DNA of 64,000 bases from Parerythrobacter jejuensis (lineage in GTDB: Bacteria > Pseudomonadota > Alphaproteobacteria > Sphingomonadales > Sphingomonadaceae). Shown in pieces: positions 17,907-26,394 of the stretch. Position 1 is the stretch's first letter. Each line of letters opens with the position of its first letter. The stretch covers positions 248,001 through 312,000 of the forward strand of contig NZ_BAAAZF010000001.1 in the NCBI RefSeq assembly GCF_039536765.1, read 5' to 3'. A program made the translations under genes and the position numbers. The notes under the pieces are model-generated. The model had not been told where the DNA came from, ran no database searches, and was given only the letters and a program-made list of their open reading frames with translations.

Positions 17907-18736
17907 ATGGCATCCCACATACGCTCAGATCGGGCGGCAGAAAACCATGTCCATGGTTTGAGCCATTCGGCCCCGCCGTCGGTCGACCAGACAATACGTT
18001 GCGCCTTGCCCACCAAGAGGGATTGCGGAACAAACCCGACTCCGCCTGCCGGCTCGGGCGTAAAGCGGCTGTCCTGCGAATTGTCACGGTTGTCGCCCAG
18101 CAGGAACATCGTACCGTCGGGAACAATGGCTGGCCCCCAATTGTCTTTCGGAGACAAGCCGAAATCGAGCACGCGGTAGCTCTTGCCGCCCGGCAACGTC
18201 TCACGGAACGCGGAATAGCGGCATTGCAGCCGGCCATCGGAAAGCGCTTCTTGCTGTGCGCCCCAGGCGCAGCGCGTGTTGGCTGAAACCGGGATCACGA
18301 TATCGTCGATGGCTGCTTTCGGGACCGGGTTCCCATTGAGGACGACCTGACCGCCCTGCATTTCCACCAGATCACCCGGCAGGCCGATCACCCGTTTGAC
18401 ATAGTCCGTGCCATCGACCGGATGCTTGAAAATCACCACATCGCCGCGCTCTGGCTCGGCTGCGAACCACCGGCCTGGAATCAGAGGCAAATCGAACGGG
18501 AGGGACTTGCTGGTATAACCATAGTTCCATTTGCTCGCGACGAGGTAATCCCCGTTCATCAATCGCGGCAGCATGCTCTCGCTTGGAATGTTGAACATGG
18601 AAAAGGCGAAACTGCGAAAGGCGAGTGACAACAGGACAACGCACAGGATCAATGTCAGGAAGCCGCCCCAGCTGTCTTTTGCGGGCGCATCCTCCTGCGC
18701 ATCCGTATTCGCCAGAGTTTCGGTCTTTTCATTCAT
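17903..18736 (-). CDS. lepB: Signal peptidase I
   Basis: This inner-membrane serine protease removes Sec and Tat signal peptides. The product is 278 residues starting at the ATG at 18736, with AGGGAA upstream. One transmembrane segment lies at about 25-45 (FLTLILCVVLLSLAFRSF). The catalytic Ser is in NIPSESMLPRLMNGD and the general-base Lys in DYVKRVIGLPGD; GDNRDNSQDSRF is the conserved box E. It is the first gene of lepB-rnc-era-DUF2971 and is divergent from pgi across a 50-base gap that must contain both start regions. Confidence 0.97.
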   Translation of the reverse strand: MNEKTETLANTDAQEDAPAKDSWGGFLTLILCVVLLSLAFRSFAFSMFNIPSESMLPRLMNGDYLVASKWNYGYTSKSLPFDLPLIPGRWFAAEPERGDVVIFKHPVDGTDYVKRVIGLPGDLVEMQGGQVVLNGNPVPKAAIDDIVIPVSANTRCAWGAQQEALSDGRLQCRYSAFRETLPGGKSYRVLDFGLSPKDNWGPAIVPDGTMFLLGDNRDNSQDSRFTPEPAGGVGFVPQSLLVGKAQRIVWSTDGGAEWLKPWTWFSAARSERMWDAI

Positions 18737-18786
18737 TGGGCGCTTCCCTAGGCGCGAGGGAACGAGTGGCAAGAGGAATTTGTGCG

Positions 18787-20340
18787 ATGGCAAAGGCAGC
18801 AGGGGATGCGATCGGTGCGGCATGGGATCGGATCAGGGGCGTAAAGTTGCATGCGCTGGCGGACCTTTTCGCCGCCGATGATGCCCGCGTGGCCAAACTG
18901 AGTGGCCGGATCGACTGGGGCGAGGATCTGACCGCTGGCGGCATTCTGTTTGATTGGACCAAAACGCACCTCGACGACGAGCTTCTCGGCGGATTCGAAG
19001 AGCTTGCCAGCGCAGTCGACTTTTCTGCAGCGCGCGCGAAGCTTCTCTCCGGCGCGAAAATCAATGCCACCGAAGGCCGCGCCGCTGAGCATACTGCGCC
19101 GCGTGGAACCGGAGCAGAGGCGTCTGTCGAGGAAGCCCAAGCACTGCTCGCCCGGATGAAAATGCTGGTCGATGCCATCCATGATGGCGCATTGGGCGAA
19201 GTGAAGCATCTGATCCATATCGGGATCGGCGGCAGTGCTTTGGGCCCCGATCTGGCGGTAGACGCATTGACCCGCGATCTGGCCAAGGTCGATGTGCATG
19301 TTGTGTCCAACATCGATGGGGTTGCTTTGGAACAAGCCTTTGCCCTTTGCGATCCGCAAACGACCATGCTGGCAGTCGCTTCAAAGACGTTCACCACGAT
19401 CGAGACTATGACCAATGCGGCCAGCGCGCTCAAATGGCTGGGCGATAATGGAGTGGATGATCCCTCGGGCCGGGTGGTGGCTCTGACCGCAAGTCCTGAA
19501 AAGGCAGTCGAATGGGGCGTCGATGAAACGCGCGTCCTGCCGTTTATGGAAAGCGTCGGTGGGCGTTATTCGTTGTGGTCGAGCATCGGCTTTCCGGTTG
19601 CGCTAGGTGCGGGCTGGGACGAGTTCGAGGCGATGCTTGCAGGGGCGCAGATGGTCGACCAGCATTTTGCGAGCACCGAGGGCAGGGCCAACCTGCCGTT
19701 ACGCGCCGCCTTCGCCGATCAATACTATACCCGTGTTCGCGGCTGCCAGACCCGTGCCGTGTTTGCCTATGACGAACGCCTCGCGCTGTTTCCCAGCTAC
19801 CTCCAGCAGTTGGAGATGGAGAGCAATGGCAAGCGCGTAACCGCAGCCGGAGAGCCTGTCGATGGCCCGACGGCGCCGGTGACATGGGGCGGTGTGGGTA
19901 CCGATGCGCAGCACGCCGTGTTCCAGTTACTGCACCAGGGTACCCATTTGATCCCTGTTGATTTCATCGCCAGCATTGCGCCGGGCGACATGCTCGACCC
20001 CGCGCATCACCGTATCCTTCTGACCAATTGCTTCGCCCAAGGGGCGGCATTGATGGCGGGGGGCAATATGGCGAGCGATGGCAAAGACCCCGCGCGGGCT
20101 TTCCCCGGCAACCGCCCCAGCGCCACGATGTTATGCGACGATCTGGACGCCGCAACGCTGGGCGCGCTTATCGCGTTTCACGAACACCGGACCTTTGCCA
20201 ATGCTGTGCTGATGGGCATCAACCCGTTTGACCAATTCGGCGTCGAGCTGGGCAAGAAAATGGCGAATGACATCGAGCGAGGCGACGCTGAGTTCGATGC
20301 GAGTACGCGGGCTTTGTTGGGGGCGGCCGGACTCGCTTGA
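18787..20340 (+). CDS. pgi: Glucose-6-phosphate isomerase
   Basis: This enzyme interconverts glucose-6-phosphate and fructose-6-phosphate. The product is 517 residues from the ATG at 18787, preceded by AAGAGGAA; the frame extends upstream to 18625 through the divergent lepB and is not used. Family signatures are HIGIGGSALGPDLAVDAL, SKTFTTIETMTNA, VGGRYSLWSSIGFPVAL and the later GTHLIPVDF and GVELGK segments. A stem-loop without a T-run follows in the next gap. Confidence 0.96.
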   Translation: MAKAAGDAIGAAWDRIRGVKLHALADLFAADDARVAKLSGRIDWGEDLTAGGILFDWTKTHLDDELLGGFEELASAVDFSAARAKLLSGAKINATEGRAAEHTAPRGTGAEASVEEAQALLARMKMLVDAIHDGALGEVKHLIHIGIGGSALGPDLAVDALTRDLAKVDVHVVSNIDGVALEQAFALCDPQTTMLAVASKTFTTIETMTNAASALKWLGDNGVDDPSGRVVALTASPEKAVEWGVDETRVLPFMESVGGRYSLWSSIGFPVALGAGWDEFEAMLAGAQMVDQHFASTEGRANLPLRAAFADQYYTRVRGCQTRAVFAYDERLALFPSYLQQLEMESNGKRVTAAGEPVDGPTAPVTWGGVGTDAQHAVFQLLHQGTHLIPVDFIASIAPGDMLDPAHHRILLTNCFAQGAALMAGGNMASDGKDPARAFPGNRPSATMLCDDLDAATLGALIAFHEHRTFANAVLMGINPFDQFGVELGKKMANDIERGDAEFDASTRALLGAAGLA

Positions 20341-20394
20341 CGAAACCTCTTTTGGCAGCAGCTGTGCAAACCCGAGATCTGAGAGTTGCTGACT

Positions 20395-20425
20395 AACCTG
20401 CCAGTTCGTACCACTGTAGCAGGTT
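20395..20425. other. Imperfect stem-loop in the pgi downstream gap
   Basis: AACCTGC at 20395-20401 pairs with GCAGGTT at 20419-20425, and inside it CAGT pairs with ACTG. There is no T-run, so it is at best a weak terminator or an mRNA-stabilising hairpin. I see no gene in the rest of 20341-20549; it contains a GATGATCATC palindrome near 20475 and a GGAGG ribosome-binding site for the next gene. Confidence 0.4.
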
Positions 20426-20549
20426 GACCCAAACCTCCCCCCTCCGACGGGGAAGCACCGTTCGTGCAGGGTAATTGATGATCATCGAACTATCTGTTCG
20501 AGCTCGCGCATAAGGAGGGGTTGCGTTTCAGGCTCGGAACGGAGGTTCC

Positions 20550-21257
20550 ATGATGAAACTATCTGCACCGATTTATCAGTTGAAGCGCCACGCCAAATTG
20601 ATGGCGCGCGAAGCCAACCTTCCACTCCATCAGGCGCAAGACCGGATCGCGAGACGTGAGGGTTTTGTTTCATGGAGTCAGCTTGCTGCGGCAGCTGCCA
20701 AGGCGCTGCCCGGAGGGCTTCTTGGGAAGATGGAAGCTGGCGACCTTGTGATACTCGCTGCCCGGCCAGGGCACGGAAAGACACTCTGCGCGCTCAATCT
20801 GCTTGTGGAAGCGACACGGGAGGATCGGCGGGCCGTTCTTTTCACACTCGACCTGACACAGGAGCAGGCACTCGATCGACTTGAGGAGATGGGCGACGAG
20901 AAACTTGCCACTTCAGTGGAGCTCGAGACTTCCGACGATATCGATGCTGATTTCATTATCGCCGCCATGGCTAGTGCGCCAAGGAACTCCGTGGCGGTCA
21001 TCGATTACCTGCAATTGTTGGACGAACAGAGGAGCAAGCCCGCCATTAACGACCAGCTTGGGAAGCTTCGGGCATTTGCATGTGAGCGCGGCATAATCCT
21101 CATTTTCATTTCCCAGATAGACCGTTCGTTTGAAGAGGGTAGCGAGCAAATGCCAAGAATCGCGGACGTTCGATCGCCTAATGCACTTCCGACGGAAGTC
21201 TTCTCAAAAGGGCTGTTCCTGCATGAAGGGAAAGCGTTTCTTGAGACGCTGAATTAG
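20550..21257 (+). CDS. Stand-alone DnaB-like RecA-fold ATPase
   Basis: This 235-residue protein resembles only the helicase half of replicative helicase DnaB. Walker A ARPGHGKT is at 71-78, Walker B VAVIDYLQLL at about 148-157, and FISQIDR is the DnaB-type sensor motif. The primase-binding N-domain and the usual C-terminal loops are missing. Residues 8-45 (LKRHAKLMAREANLPLHQ, then REGFVSWSQL) resemble the short helical module seen at the start of some proteobacterial glyoxalase-type proteins. GGAGG precedes two adjacent ATGs (20550 and 20553). It may be a phage- or plasmid-derived accessory ATPase; the function is unknown. Confidence 0.72.
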   Translation: MMKLSAPIYQLKRHAKLMAREANLPLHQAQDRIARREGFVSWSQLAAAAAKALPGGLLGKMEAGDLVILAARPGHGKTLCALNLLVEATREDRRAVLFTLDLTQEQALDRLEEMGDEKLATSVELETSDDIDADFIIAAMASAPRNSVAVIDYLQLLDEQRSKPAINDQLGKLRAFACERGIILIFISQIDRSFEEGSEQMPRIADVRSPNALPTEVFSKGLFLHEGKAFLETLN

Positions 21258-21277
21258 GCTAGTCACGCCGTGATAGT

Positions 21278-21307
21278 GGCCTTTCGGCAATGATCTGCCG
21301 GGAGGCC
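21278..21307 (+). other. Strong 12-bp stem-loop after the DnaB-like gene
   Basis: GGCCTTTCGGCA at 21278-21289 pairs along its full length with TGCCGGGAGGCC at 21296-21307 (two G-U pairs in RNA), leaving a six-base loop. It starts 20 bases after the stop codon at 21257. No T-run follows, so it may be a Rho-dependent or processing hairpin rather than an intrinsic terminator. Confidence 0.55.
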
Positions 21308-21377
21308 GCAACGGGTCAGCTCGATAGGGTGTCGCCGTGAGTGACGGTTTCCCGGGTAGCAGAGCTCCTCAAATCGA

Positions 21378-21406
21378 TTGACATTTTCGCTGCACTGCAC
21401 CATATG
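21378..21406 (+). promoter_or_regulatory. Candidate sigma-70 promoter for the DEAD-box helicase
   Basis: A perfect TTGACA at 21378-21383 is followed after 17 bases by CATATG at 21401-21406, a weak -10 element. Transcription from here would leave a leader of about 180 bases before the ATG at 21596. The rest of 21258-21595 holds no gene I can support; a 102-residue minus-strand frame there has no recognisable features. Confidence 0.4.
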
Positions 21407-21507
21407 CCATCGCATCGAAGCGCCCTGCAGCGTGAACTGGCGGTAACCTCCAAAATTCTCCGCCCCGGCAGCGACTTCGGTCTTTTCTAATGAAGCTTCC
21501 CTTTTCA

Positions 21508-21557
21508 CGCGGGTCGTTTTGACACCCGCGCCGCGCCCGGACTCCACTCGGAGTCCG
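21508..21557 (+). promoter_or_regulatory. Tandem hairpins in the DEAD-box helicase leader
   Basis: Two perfect stems follow each other: CGCGGGT (21508-21514) with ACCCGCG (21524-21530), and CGGACTCC (21538-21545) with GGAGTCCG (21550-21557), the second with a four-base loop. They lie 39-88 bases before the helicase ATG. Structured leaders on RNA-helicase mRNAs can serve cold or autoregulatory control; that role is inference here. Confidence 0.5.
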
Positions 21558-21595
21558 TGAGCGCGCCGCATATTATGCGAGTTCGATACTCAACA

Positions 21596-23065
21596 ATGAC
21601 TAATACTACTTTTGACCAACTCGGTCTGTCGCAGCCTGTGCTGCAAGCTCTCGATATGAAGGGCTATACCGAACCGACCCCGATCCAGGCGCAGGCGATC
21701 CCGCCGGTGCTGGAAGGGCGCGACCTGCTGGGGATTGCCCAGACAGGTACCGGCAAGACCGCCGCTTTCATGCTGCCGAGCATTGACCGGCTGCGTGATG
21801 CGGACAAGCAGACGCCGTTCAAATCTTGCCGCATGCTAGTGCTTGCACCAACGCGCGAACTGGCCGGGCAGATTGCCCAGTCGGCCAAGGATTATGGCGC
21901 GATGGCGGGCCTGAAGGTCCACTCCATCGTCGGCGGAACATCGGTCGGCAAGGATCGCAATAAACTGCATCGCGGCACCGATATCCTGGTCGCAACACCC
22001 GGTCGCCTGCTCGATCTGATCGACCAGAAGGCCTTCCGTCTCGACGGCGTGGAGATCTTGGTGCTGGACGAGGCCGACCAGATGCTCGACCTTGGCTTTA
22101 TCCATGCCCTGCGCAAGATTAGCGAACTGATCCCGGCCGAGCGTCAGACGCTTTTCTTCAGCGCCACCATGCCCAAGCAGATCCAGGAACTGGTCGGCAA
22201 ATATTGCCGCAATCCGGTGAAGGTCTCGGTGACTCCGGCTGCGAGTACGGCGGAGCGGATTGAGCAATATCTGTTCATGGTCCAGCAGGACGAAAAGCAG
22301 GCTCTGCTCGAACTGATCCTGTCCGAGCGGCATCAGGTGCCCGGCAAGTTCGAACGCGTTCTGATCTTCACCCGCACCAAGCATGGTGCGGATCGCGTTG
22401 TGAAAAAGCTTTTCCAGCGCGGTATTCCGGCCAATGCCATTCACGGCAACAAGAGTCAGCCACAGCGTGAGCGTGCGCTGAGCGAATTCAAAAAGGCCAA
22501 GACGCCTATTCTGGTCGCGACCGATGTTGCCGCACGTGGGATCGATATCCCCGGCGTGAGCCACGTAATCAATTACGAGCTGCCCAATGTGCCCGAGCAA
22601 TATGTGCACCGCATCGGCCGGACTGCGCGTGCAGGCGCCGACGGTGTCGCGATTGCGTTCTGTGCCGAGGACGAGCGTGCCTATCTGAAGGACATCAACC
22701 GCAACACCGATGCCGAGTTTGACCGCCTGCCGTTGCCGGACAATTTCCGCGCCGTGGTTGAAGGCGTCGGCCCGACGAAGCCTGCGCCCAAGCAGCAGCG
22801 TGGACAGCGCGTGAGTGCCAAACCGAAGGCTGGTGGTCGCAAGGGTGGACCCAAGCGGGGCAAGCCCCAGGGCGGGCGCGGTCCCGTGGCAAATCCTGCG
22901 CAAGGCGGTGGTGAAAGTGGCGGCGCGGGCGGCAAGCCCAAGCGCAAGCATCCGAACCGTGCCGGTCGTCCCAATCGCCCTGGGGGCGGTCGCCCGCAAG
23001 GTGGCGGATCGGGCGGGGGGCGTCCCCAGCGTCGCCAAGGTGGCGGCGGACAGCCACGCGGCTGA
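21596..23065 (+). CDS. rhlE: DEAD-box ATP-dependent RNA helicase (RhlE type)
   Basis: This RNA helicase is used in RNA remodelling, ribosome assembly and RNA turnover. The product is 489 residues from the ATG at 21596; upstream in-frame starts at 21575 and 21557 have less support. It has the Q motif GYTEPTPIQ, motif I AQTGTGKT, Ia PTRELAGQ, II DEAD, III SAT, V VATDVAARGIDIP and VI HRIGRTARAG. From about residue 385 the tail is low-complexity and rich in Gly, Pro, Lys and Arg, as in RhlE/CsdA-type enzymes, and probably binds RNA. It has its own promoter candidate and structured leader. Confidence 0.93.
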   Translation: MTNTTFDQLGLSQPVLQALDMKGYTEPTPIQAQAIPPVLEGRDLLGIAQTGTGKTAAFMLPSIDRLRDADKQTPFKSCRMLVLAPTRELAGQIAQSAKDYGAMAGLKVHSIVGGTSVGKDRNKLHRGTDILVATPGRLLDLIDQKAFRLDGVEILVLDEADQMLDLGFIHALRKISELIPAERQTLFFSATMPKQIQELVGKYCRNPVKVSVTPAASTAERIEQYLFMVQQDEKQALLELILSERHQVPGKFERVLIFTRTKHGADRVVKKLFQRGIPANAIHGNKSQPQRERALSEFKKAKTPILVATDVAARGIDIPGVSHVINYELPNVPEQYVHRIGRTARAGADGVAIAFCAEDERAYLKDINRNTDAEFDRLPLPDNFRAVVEGVGPTKPAPKQQRGQRVSAKPKAGGRKGGPKRGKPQGGRGPVANPAQGGGESGGAGGKPKRKHPNRAGRPNRPGGGRPQGGGSGGGRPQRRQGGGGQPRG

Positions 23066-23123
23066 GACGGCCCGGCTAGGCCCGTAACCTGTCGGGCCAA
23101 GTCTTCGAACCACACGTAAGCGA

Positions 23124-23154
23124 CGCTGGCGGTTGGCAAGAGCCTCCGCCAGCG
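23124..23154 (+). other. Perfect 9-bp hairpin between the helicase gene and gor
   Basis: CGCTGGCGG at 23124-23132 and CCGCCAGCG at 23146-23154 form a perfect stem with a 13-base loop. No T-run follows. It may attenuate read-through from the helicase gene into gor. Confidence 0.45.
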
Positions 23155-23185
23155 CCATATCGCCTGCGCAACAGGAGATTCCCGC

Positions 23186-24535
23186 ATGGCCGAATACGAT
23201 TACGACCTCTTCACCATTGGTGCCGGATCGGGCGGCGTTCGCGCCAGCCGAGTAGCGGCGGCTCATGGCGCGAAAGTCGCCATTGCTGAGGAGCATCGTG
23301 TCGGCGGGACGTGTGTCATTCGTGGTTGCGTACCCAAGAAGATGCTCGTTTACGGCGCGCATTTCGCTGAAGATCTCGAGGACTGCCAGAAATTCGGATG
23401 GGAAATCGAGGGCAAGAGCTTCGACTGGATCAAGCTGCGGGATAATGTGCTGGACGACGTCACGCGGATCGAAGGAGCTTATACCGACACGCTCGAGAGC
23501 CACGATGTTACCATTTTCCACGAACGGGCCGAGATCACTGGCGCGAACGAGATTACCCTCGCGAGCGGCAAGACCGTCACAGCAAAGACGATTTTGATAG
23601 CCACTGGCGCGCGCCCGCGCTTGCCCGAATGCGAGGGCGTTGAACACGGCATCACGTCAAACGAGGCGTTTCATCTCGATGAACTGCCAAAGAAGGTCGT
23701 GATTGCTGGCGGCGGTTACATTGCAAACGAGTTTGCCGGGATCTTCAACGAATTCGGCAGCAAAGTGTGCGTAGTCAATCGTGGCGACCAGTTGTTGCGC
23801 GGCTATGACGAGTCGGTGCGTGATCGACTTCTGCAAATCTCGATCACCAAGGGGATCGAGTTTCGGTTCAACACGACTTTCGATTACATTAAGCCGTGTG
23901 ACGAGGGCGGCTATTTCGTGAAATTGAAGAACCACGAGGAAGAACGTGCGGACCTGGTTATGTTTGCTGTGGGACGCGTGCCCAACACCGAGGGGTTGGG
24001 GCTTGATGCCGCCGGAGTGGAACTGGGCGAGAATGGAGAGATCAAAGTCGATGAGTTTAGCAGGACCAGCGTTGATCATATCTATGCTGTCGGCGATGTA
24101 ACAGATCGGGTTCAGCTGACCCCGGTTGCCATCCGCGAAGGCCAGGCTTTTGCCGATAGCGTATTCGGCGATATCGAGCCTTATTCCGTCGATCACAGCT
24201 GCATCCCAAGTGCCGTCTTCAGCCACCCACCTATCGCAGCCGTTGGCATGACGGAGGGTGAGGCCAAGAACAAGCTTGGCTCTGTTCGCGTTTTCCAATC
24301 CGATTTTCGACCGATGAAAAATGTCTTGGCCGGCCGCAATGAACGCAGCCTGATAAAGATGATTTGCGAGGGTGATAATGAGCGGATTGTCGGCATTCAC
24401 ATGATCGCGCCGGAAGCTCCGGAAATGATGCAGGCTGCAGCGATCGCAGTAAAAGCCGGCCTGACCAAGGCCGATTTCGACGCAACGACAGCGATCCATC
24501 CGACTATGGCCGAAGAGCTTGTCCTGATGAAGTGA
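23186..24535 (+). CDS. gor: Glutathione-disulfide reductase
   Basis: This FAD enzyme reduces oxidised glutathione with NADPH. The 449-residue length is normal. The N-terminal FAD motif is GAGSGGVRASR, the redox-active disulfide is Cys43/Cys48 in GGTCVIRGCVPKK, the NAD(P)-binding segment is VIAGGGYIANEFAG, and the C-terminal catalytic histidine lies in AIHPTMAEELV. The RGC spacing and the GCVPKK context favour glutathione reductase over lipoamide dehydrogenase. A GST gene lies further down the same strand at 29530. Confidence 0.93.
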   Translation: MAEYDYDLFTIGAGSGGVRASRVAAAHGAKVAIAEEHRVGGTCVIRGCVPKKMLVYGAHFAEDLEDCQKFGWEIEGKSFDWIKLRDNVLDDVTRIEGAYTDTLESHDVTIFHERAEITGANEITLASGKTVTAKTILIATGARPRLPECEGVEHGITSNEAFHLDELPKKVVIAGGGYIANEFAGIFNEFGSKVCVVNRGDQLLRGYDESVRDRLLQISITKGIEFRFNTTFDYIKPCDEGGYFVKLKNHEEERADLVMFAVGRVPNTEGLGLDAAGVELGENGEIKVDEFSRTSVDHIYAVGDVTDRVQLTPVAIREGQAFADSVFGDIEPYSVDHSCIPSAVFSHPPIAAVGMTEGEAKNKLGSVRVFQSDFRPMKNVLAGRNERSLIKMICEGDNERIVGIHMIAPEAPEMMQAAAIAVKAGLTKADFDATTAIHPTMAEELVLMK

Positions 24536-24590
24536 ATTGCCCGATGAACCCGATGGGGGTAGCCTTTTCTGTTATACGGGGGAGGGCAAG

Positions 24591-25610
24591 ATGACGGGTA
24601 CAATTCTGGTCACTGGCGGCACCGGCTATATCGGCGGCGAAGTTATCGATCAGCTGCTGGCCAAAGGCTATTCGGTCAACACAACAGTGCGCAATGTTTC
24701 CAAGAGCGAACTGCGCTTGCGCGCACGCTGGCCCGACGCGGGCGAACGACTGAAAGTGTTCCAGGCCGATTTGATGAGCGATGATGGCTGGGCCGAGGCC
24801 AATGCAGGCTGCACGGCAGTCGCCCATGTTGCATCGCCGTTTCCTCTGGGCATTCCCAAGAACAAGGATGAACTCGTCATCCCCGCGACCCAGGGCACAT
24901 TGCGGGCCCTGAAGTTCGCGCATGGAGCCGGGATTGAGCGCTTCGTGCAGACCAGTTCGGCTGCAGCGATAGCTTATGGCCACCCGGACAAGGATCATTT
25001 CGACCATACCGACTGGACCAATCTGAGCGCCGGTGTGCCGCCCTATATCGAGAGCAAGACAGTGGCGGAGCGGGCCGCCCGCGACTGGGTGGCGGACAAC
25101 GCGCCGAGCATGGTGTTTTGCTCGGTCAATCCGGTCGCCGTGTTTGGCCCGGTGGAAAATGATGATCTGTCGACCTCGATCGAAATGGTCAAACAGATGT
25201 GCGACGGATCCATTCCCGCTTTGCCGAATATGGGTATCTCCGTATGCGATGTGCGCGACGTGGCCGAGGCGCATGTACGCGCAATAGAGGCACCTGCTGA
25301 TACAGTGTGCGAAGAGCGTTTTCCGACTGCAACCAAGTTCATGTGGATGAGCGAGATGGGCGAAGTTCTGCGCAGTCGTGCGCCGGAGCTTTCGGGCAAG
25401 GTGGCAACCCGCAAAATGCCCGACATTATCGTCAAGATGCTTGCTCCCTTTGTGCCAGCGATGAAGCAGGTGAAGGGCGAGTTGAACAATATTCGCGATG
25501 TCTCCGGCAAGCATACCGAGGAGGTGCTCGGCTTCACCTTCATCGAGCCAGAGCAAACCCTGGAAGACACGCTGCGTAGTCTGGTCGAGAGAGGCATTGT
25601 GAAAGTCTGA
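24591..25610 (+). CDS. NAD-dependent epimerase/reductase (dihydroflavonol-4-reductase-like extended SDR)
   Basis: The 339-residue protein has the Rossmann motif TGGTGYIGGEV near the N-terminus, a TSSAAA segment and the catalytic pair YIESK, giving the Ser-Tyr-Lys set of extended SDRs. Closest relatives by pattern are aldehyde or dihydroflavonol-4-reductase-like enzymes that reduce carbonyls with NADPH. The substrate is unknown. GGGGAGGG precedes the ATG at 24591; the upstream extension to 24537 is not favoured. Its stop overlaps the next SDR gene by one base (TGATG), so the two are probably made together. Confidence 0.85.
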   Translation: MTGTILVTGGTGYIGGEVIDQLLAKGYSVNTTVRNVSKSELRLRARWPDAGERLKVFQADLMSDDGWAEANAGCTAVAHVASPFPLGIPKNKDELVIPATQGTLRALKFAHGAGIERFVQTSSAAAIAYGHPDKDHFDHTDWTNLSAGVPPYIESKTVAERAARDWVADNAPSMVFCSVNPVAVFGPVENDDLSTSIEMVKQMCDGSIPALPNMGISVCDVRDVAEAHVRAIEAPADTVCEERFPTATKFMWMSEMGEVLRSRAPELSGKVATRKMPDIIVKMLAPFVPAMKQVKGELNNIRDVSGKHTEEVLGFTFIEPEQTLEDTLRSLVERGIVKV

Positions 25611-26332
25611 TGGACGTATCCGGAAAAACGATCCTCCTTACCGGAGGCACAGCAGGCATCGGACGTGAGCTGGCGCAGCAACTTCAAGTGTTGGGCGCAA
25701 CGGTTGTGCTGACCGGGCGCAATGCGGAACGCTTGACCGCCATGCAGACGCTGGGATTCGAGACGCTCGACGCAGACCTTTCCAACGCCGCGGGCGTCGA
25801 TGCGTTGTTGGCGGCATGGGGTGATCGCCCGCTTGATATCCTTATCAACAATGCGGGGCAGCTGGTCGACCATGACTTTCGCAAGGGTTCCCCGAATGCG
25901 GATGCGGCGGATGACGCTATCTACGCCAATCTCAATGCACCTATTCGCCTGACGACTGGCCTTATGGCGCATCTCAAGGCGCGGCCCCAAGCGGCCATCG
26001 TGAACGTCACCAGCGGGTTAGCGATTGCACCGGCGGCGCGGCAGCCGGTCTATTGCGCGACCAAATCAGGCCTGCGGTTCTATACACTCGGCCTGCGCGA
26101 ACAGCTCAAGGACACCGATATCCGCGTGATCGAGGCGCTGCCGCCGGTGGTCGATACCCAGATGAATGATGGCAATCCGATGAAGAAGATGCCGGCGGAA
26201 GAATGCGCCCGACAAATCGTGGTGGCAATCCTGCGCGACAAGGACGAGGCCAATATCGGCATGACCAAGGCGCTGCGTTTTGCAGAATCGATTTCGCCCG
26301 CACTCGCCAGAAGTGTGACGCTGCGTTTTTGA
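25610..26332 (+). CDS. Short-chain dehydrogenase/reductase
   Basis: The product is a 240-residue classical SDR. It has the cofactor motif TGGTAGIGRELA, the structural motif NNAG, the catalytic Ser in VNVTSG and the catalytic YCATK. It resembles the DltE-like oxidoreductase branch rather than acetoacetyl-CoA reductases. The ATG uses the last base of the preceding stop codon. The substrate is not evident; pairing with another reductase suggests a two-step carbonyl or alcohol conversion. Confidence 0.87.
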   Translation: MDVSGKTILLTGGTAGIGRELAQQLQVLGATVVLTGRNAERLTAMQTLGFETLDADLSNAAGVDALLAAWGDRPLDILINNAGQLVDHDFRKGSPNADAADDAIYANLNAPIRLTTGLMAHLKARPQAAIVNVTSGLAIAPAARQPVYCATKSGLRFYTLGLREQLKDTDIRVIEALPPVVDTQMNDGNPMKKMPAEECARQIVVAILRDKDEANIGMTKALRFAESISPALARSVTLRF

Positions 26333-26394
26333 CAGATTGACGCTGCGGCGCAGCTGCGGCAACGCTTCCGGCAAGATCACAAACAGGGATGCCA

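Noticed and set aside
21263-21571. 102-residue minus-strand frame in the gap before the helicase
   Set aside because: No ribosome-binding site, no family, and its region carries hairpins and a plus-strand promoter candidate that explain it better.
21836-23647. 603-residue minus-strand open frame
   Set aside because: It lies antisense to the DEAD-box helicase and the start of gor, both with clear motifs. Its translation shows no family and results from high GC.
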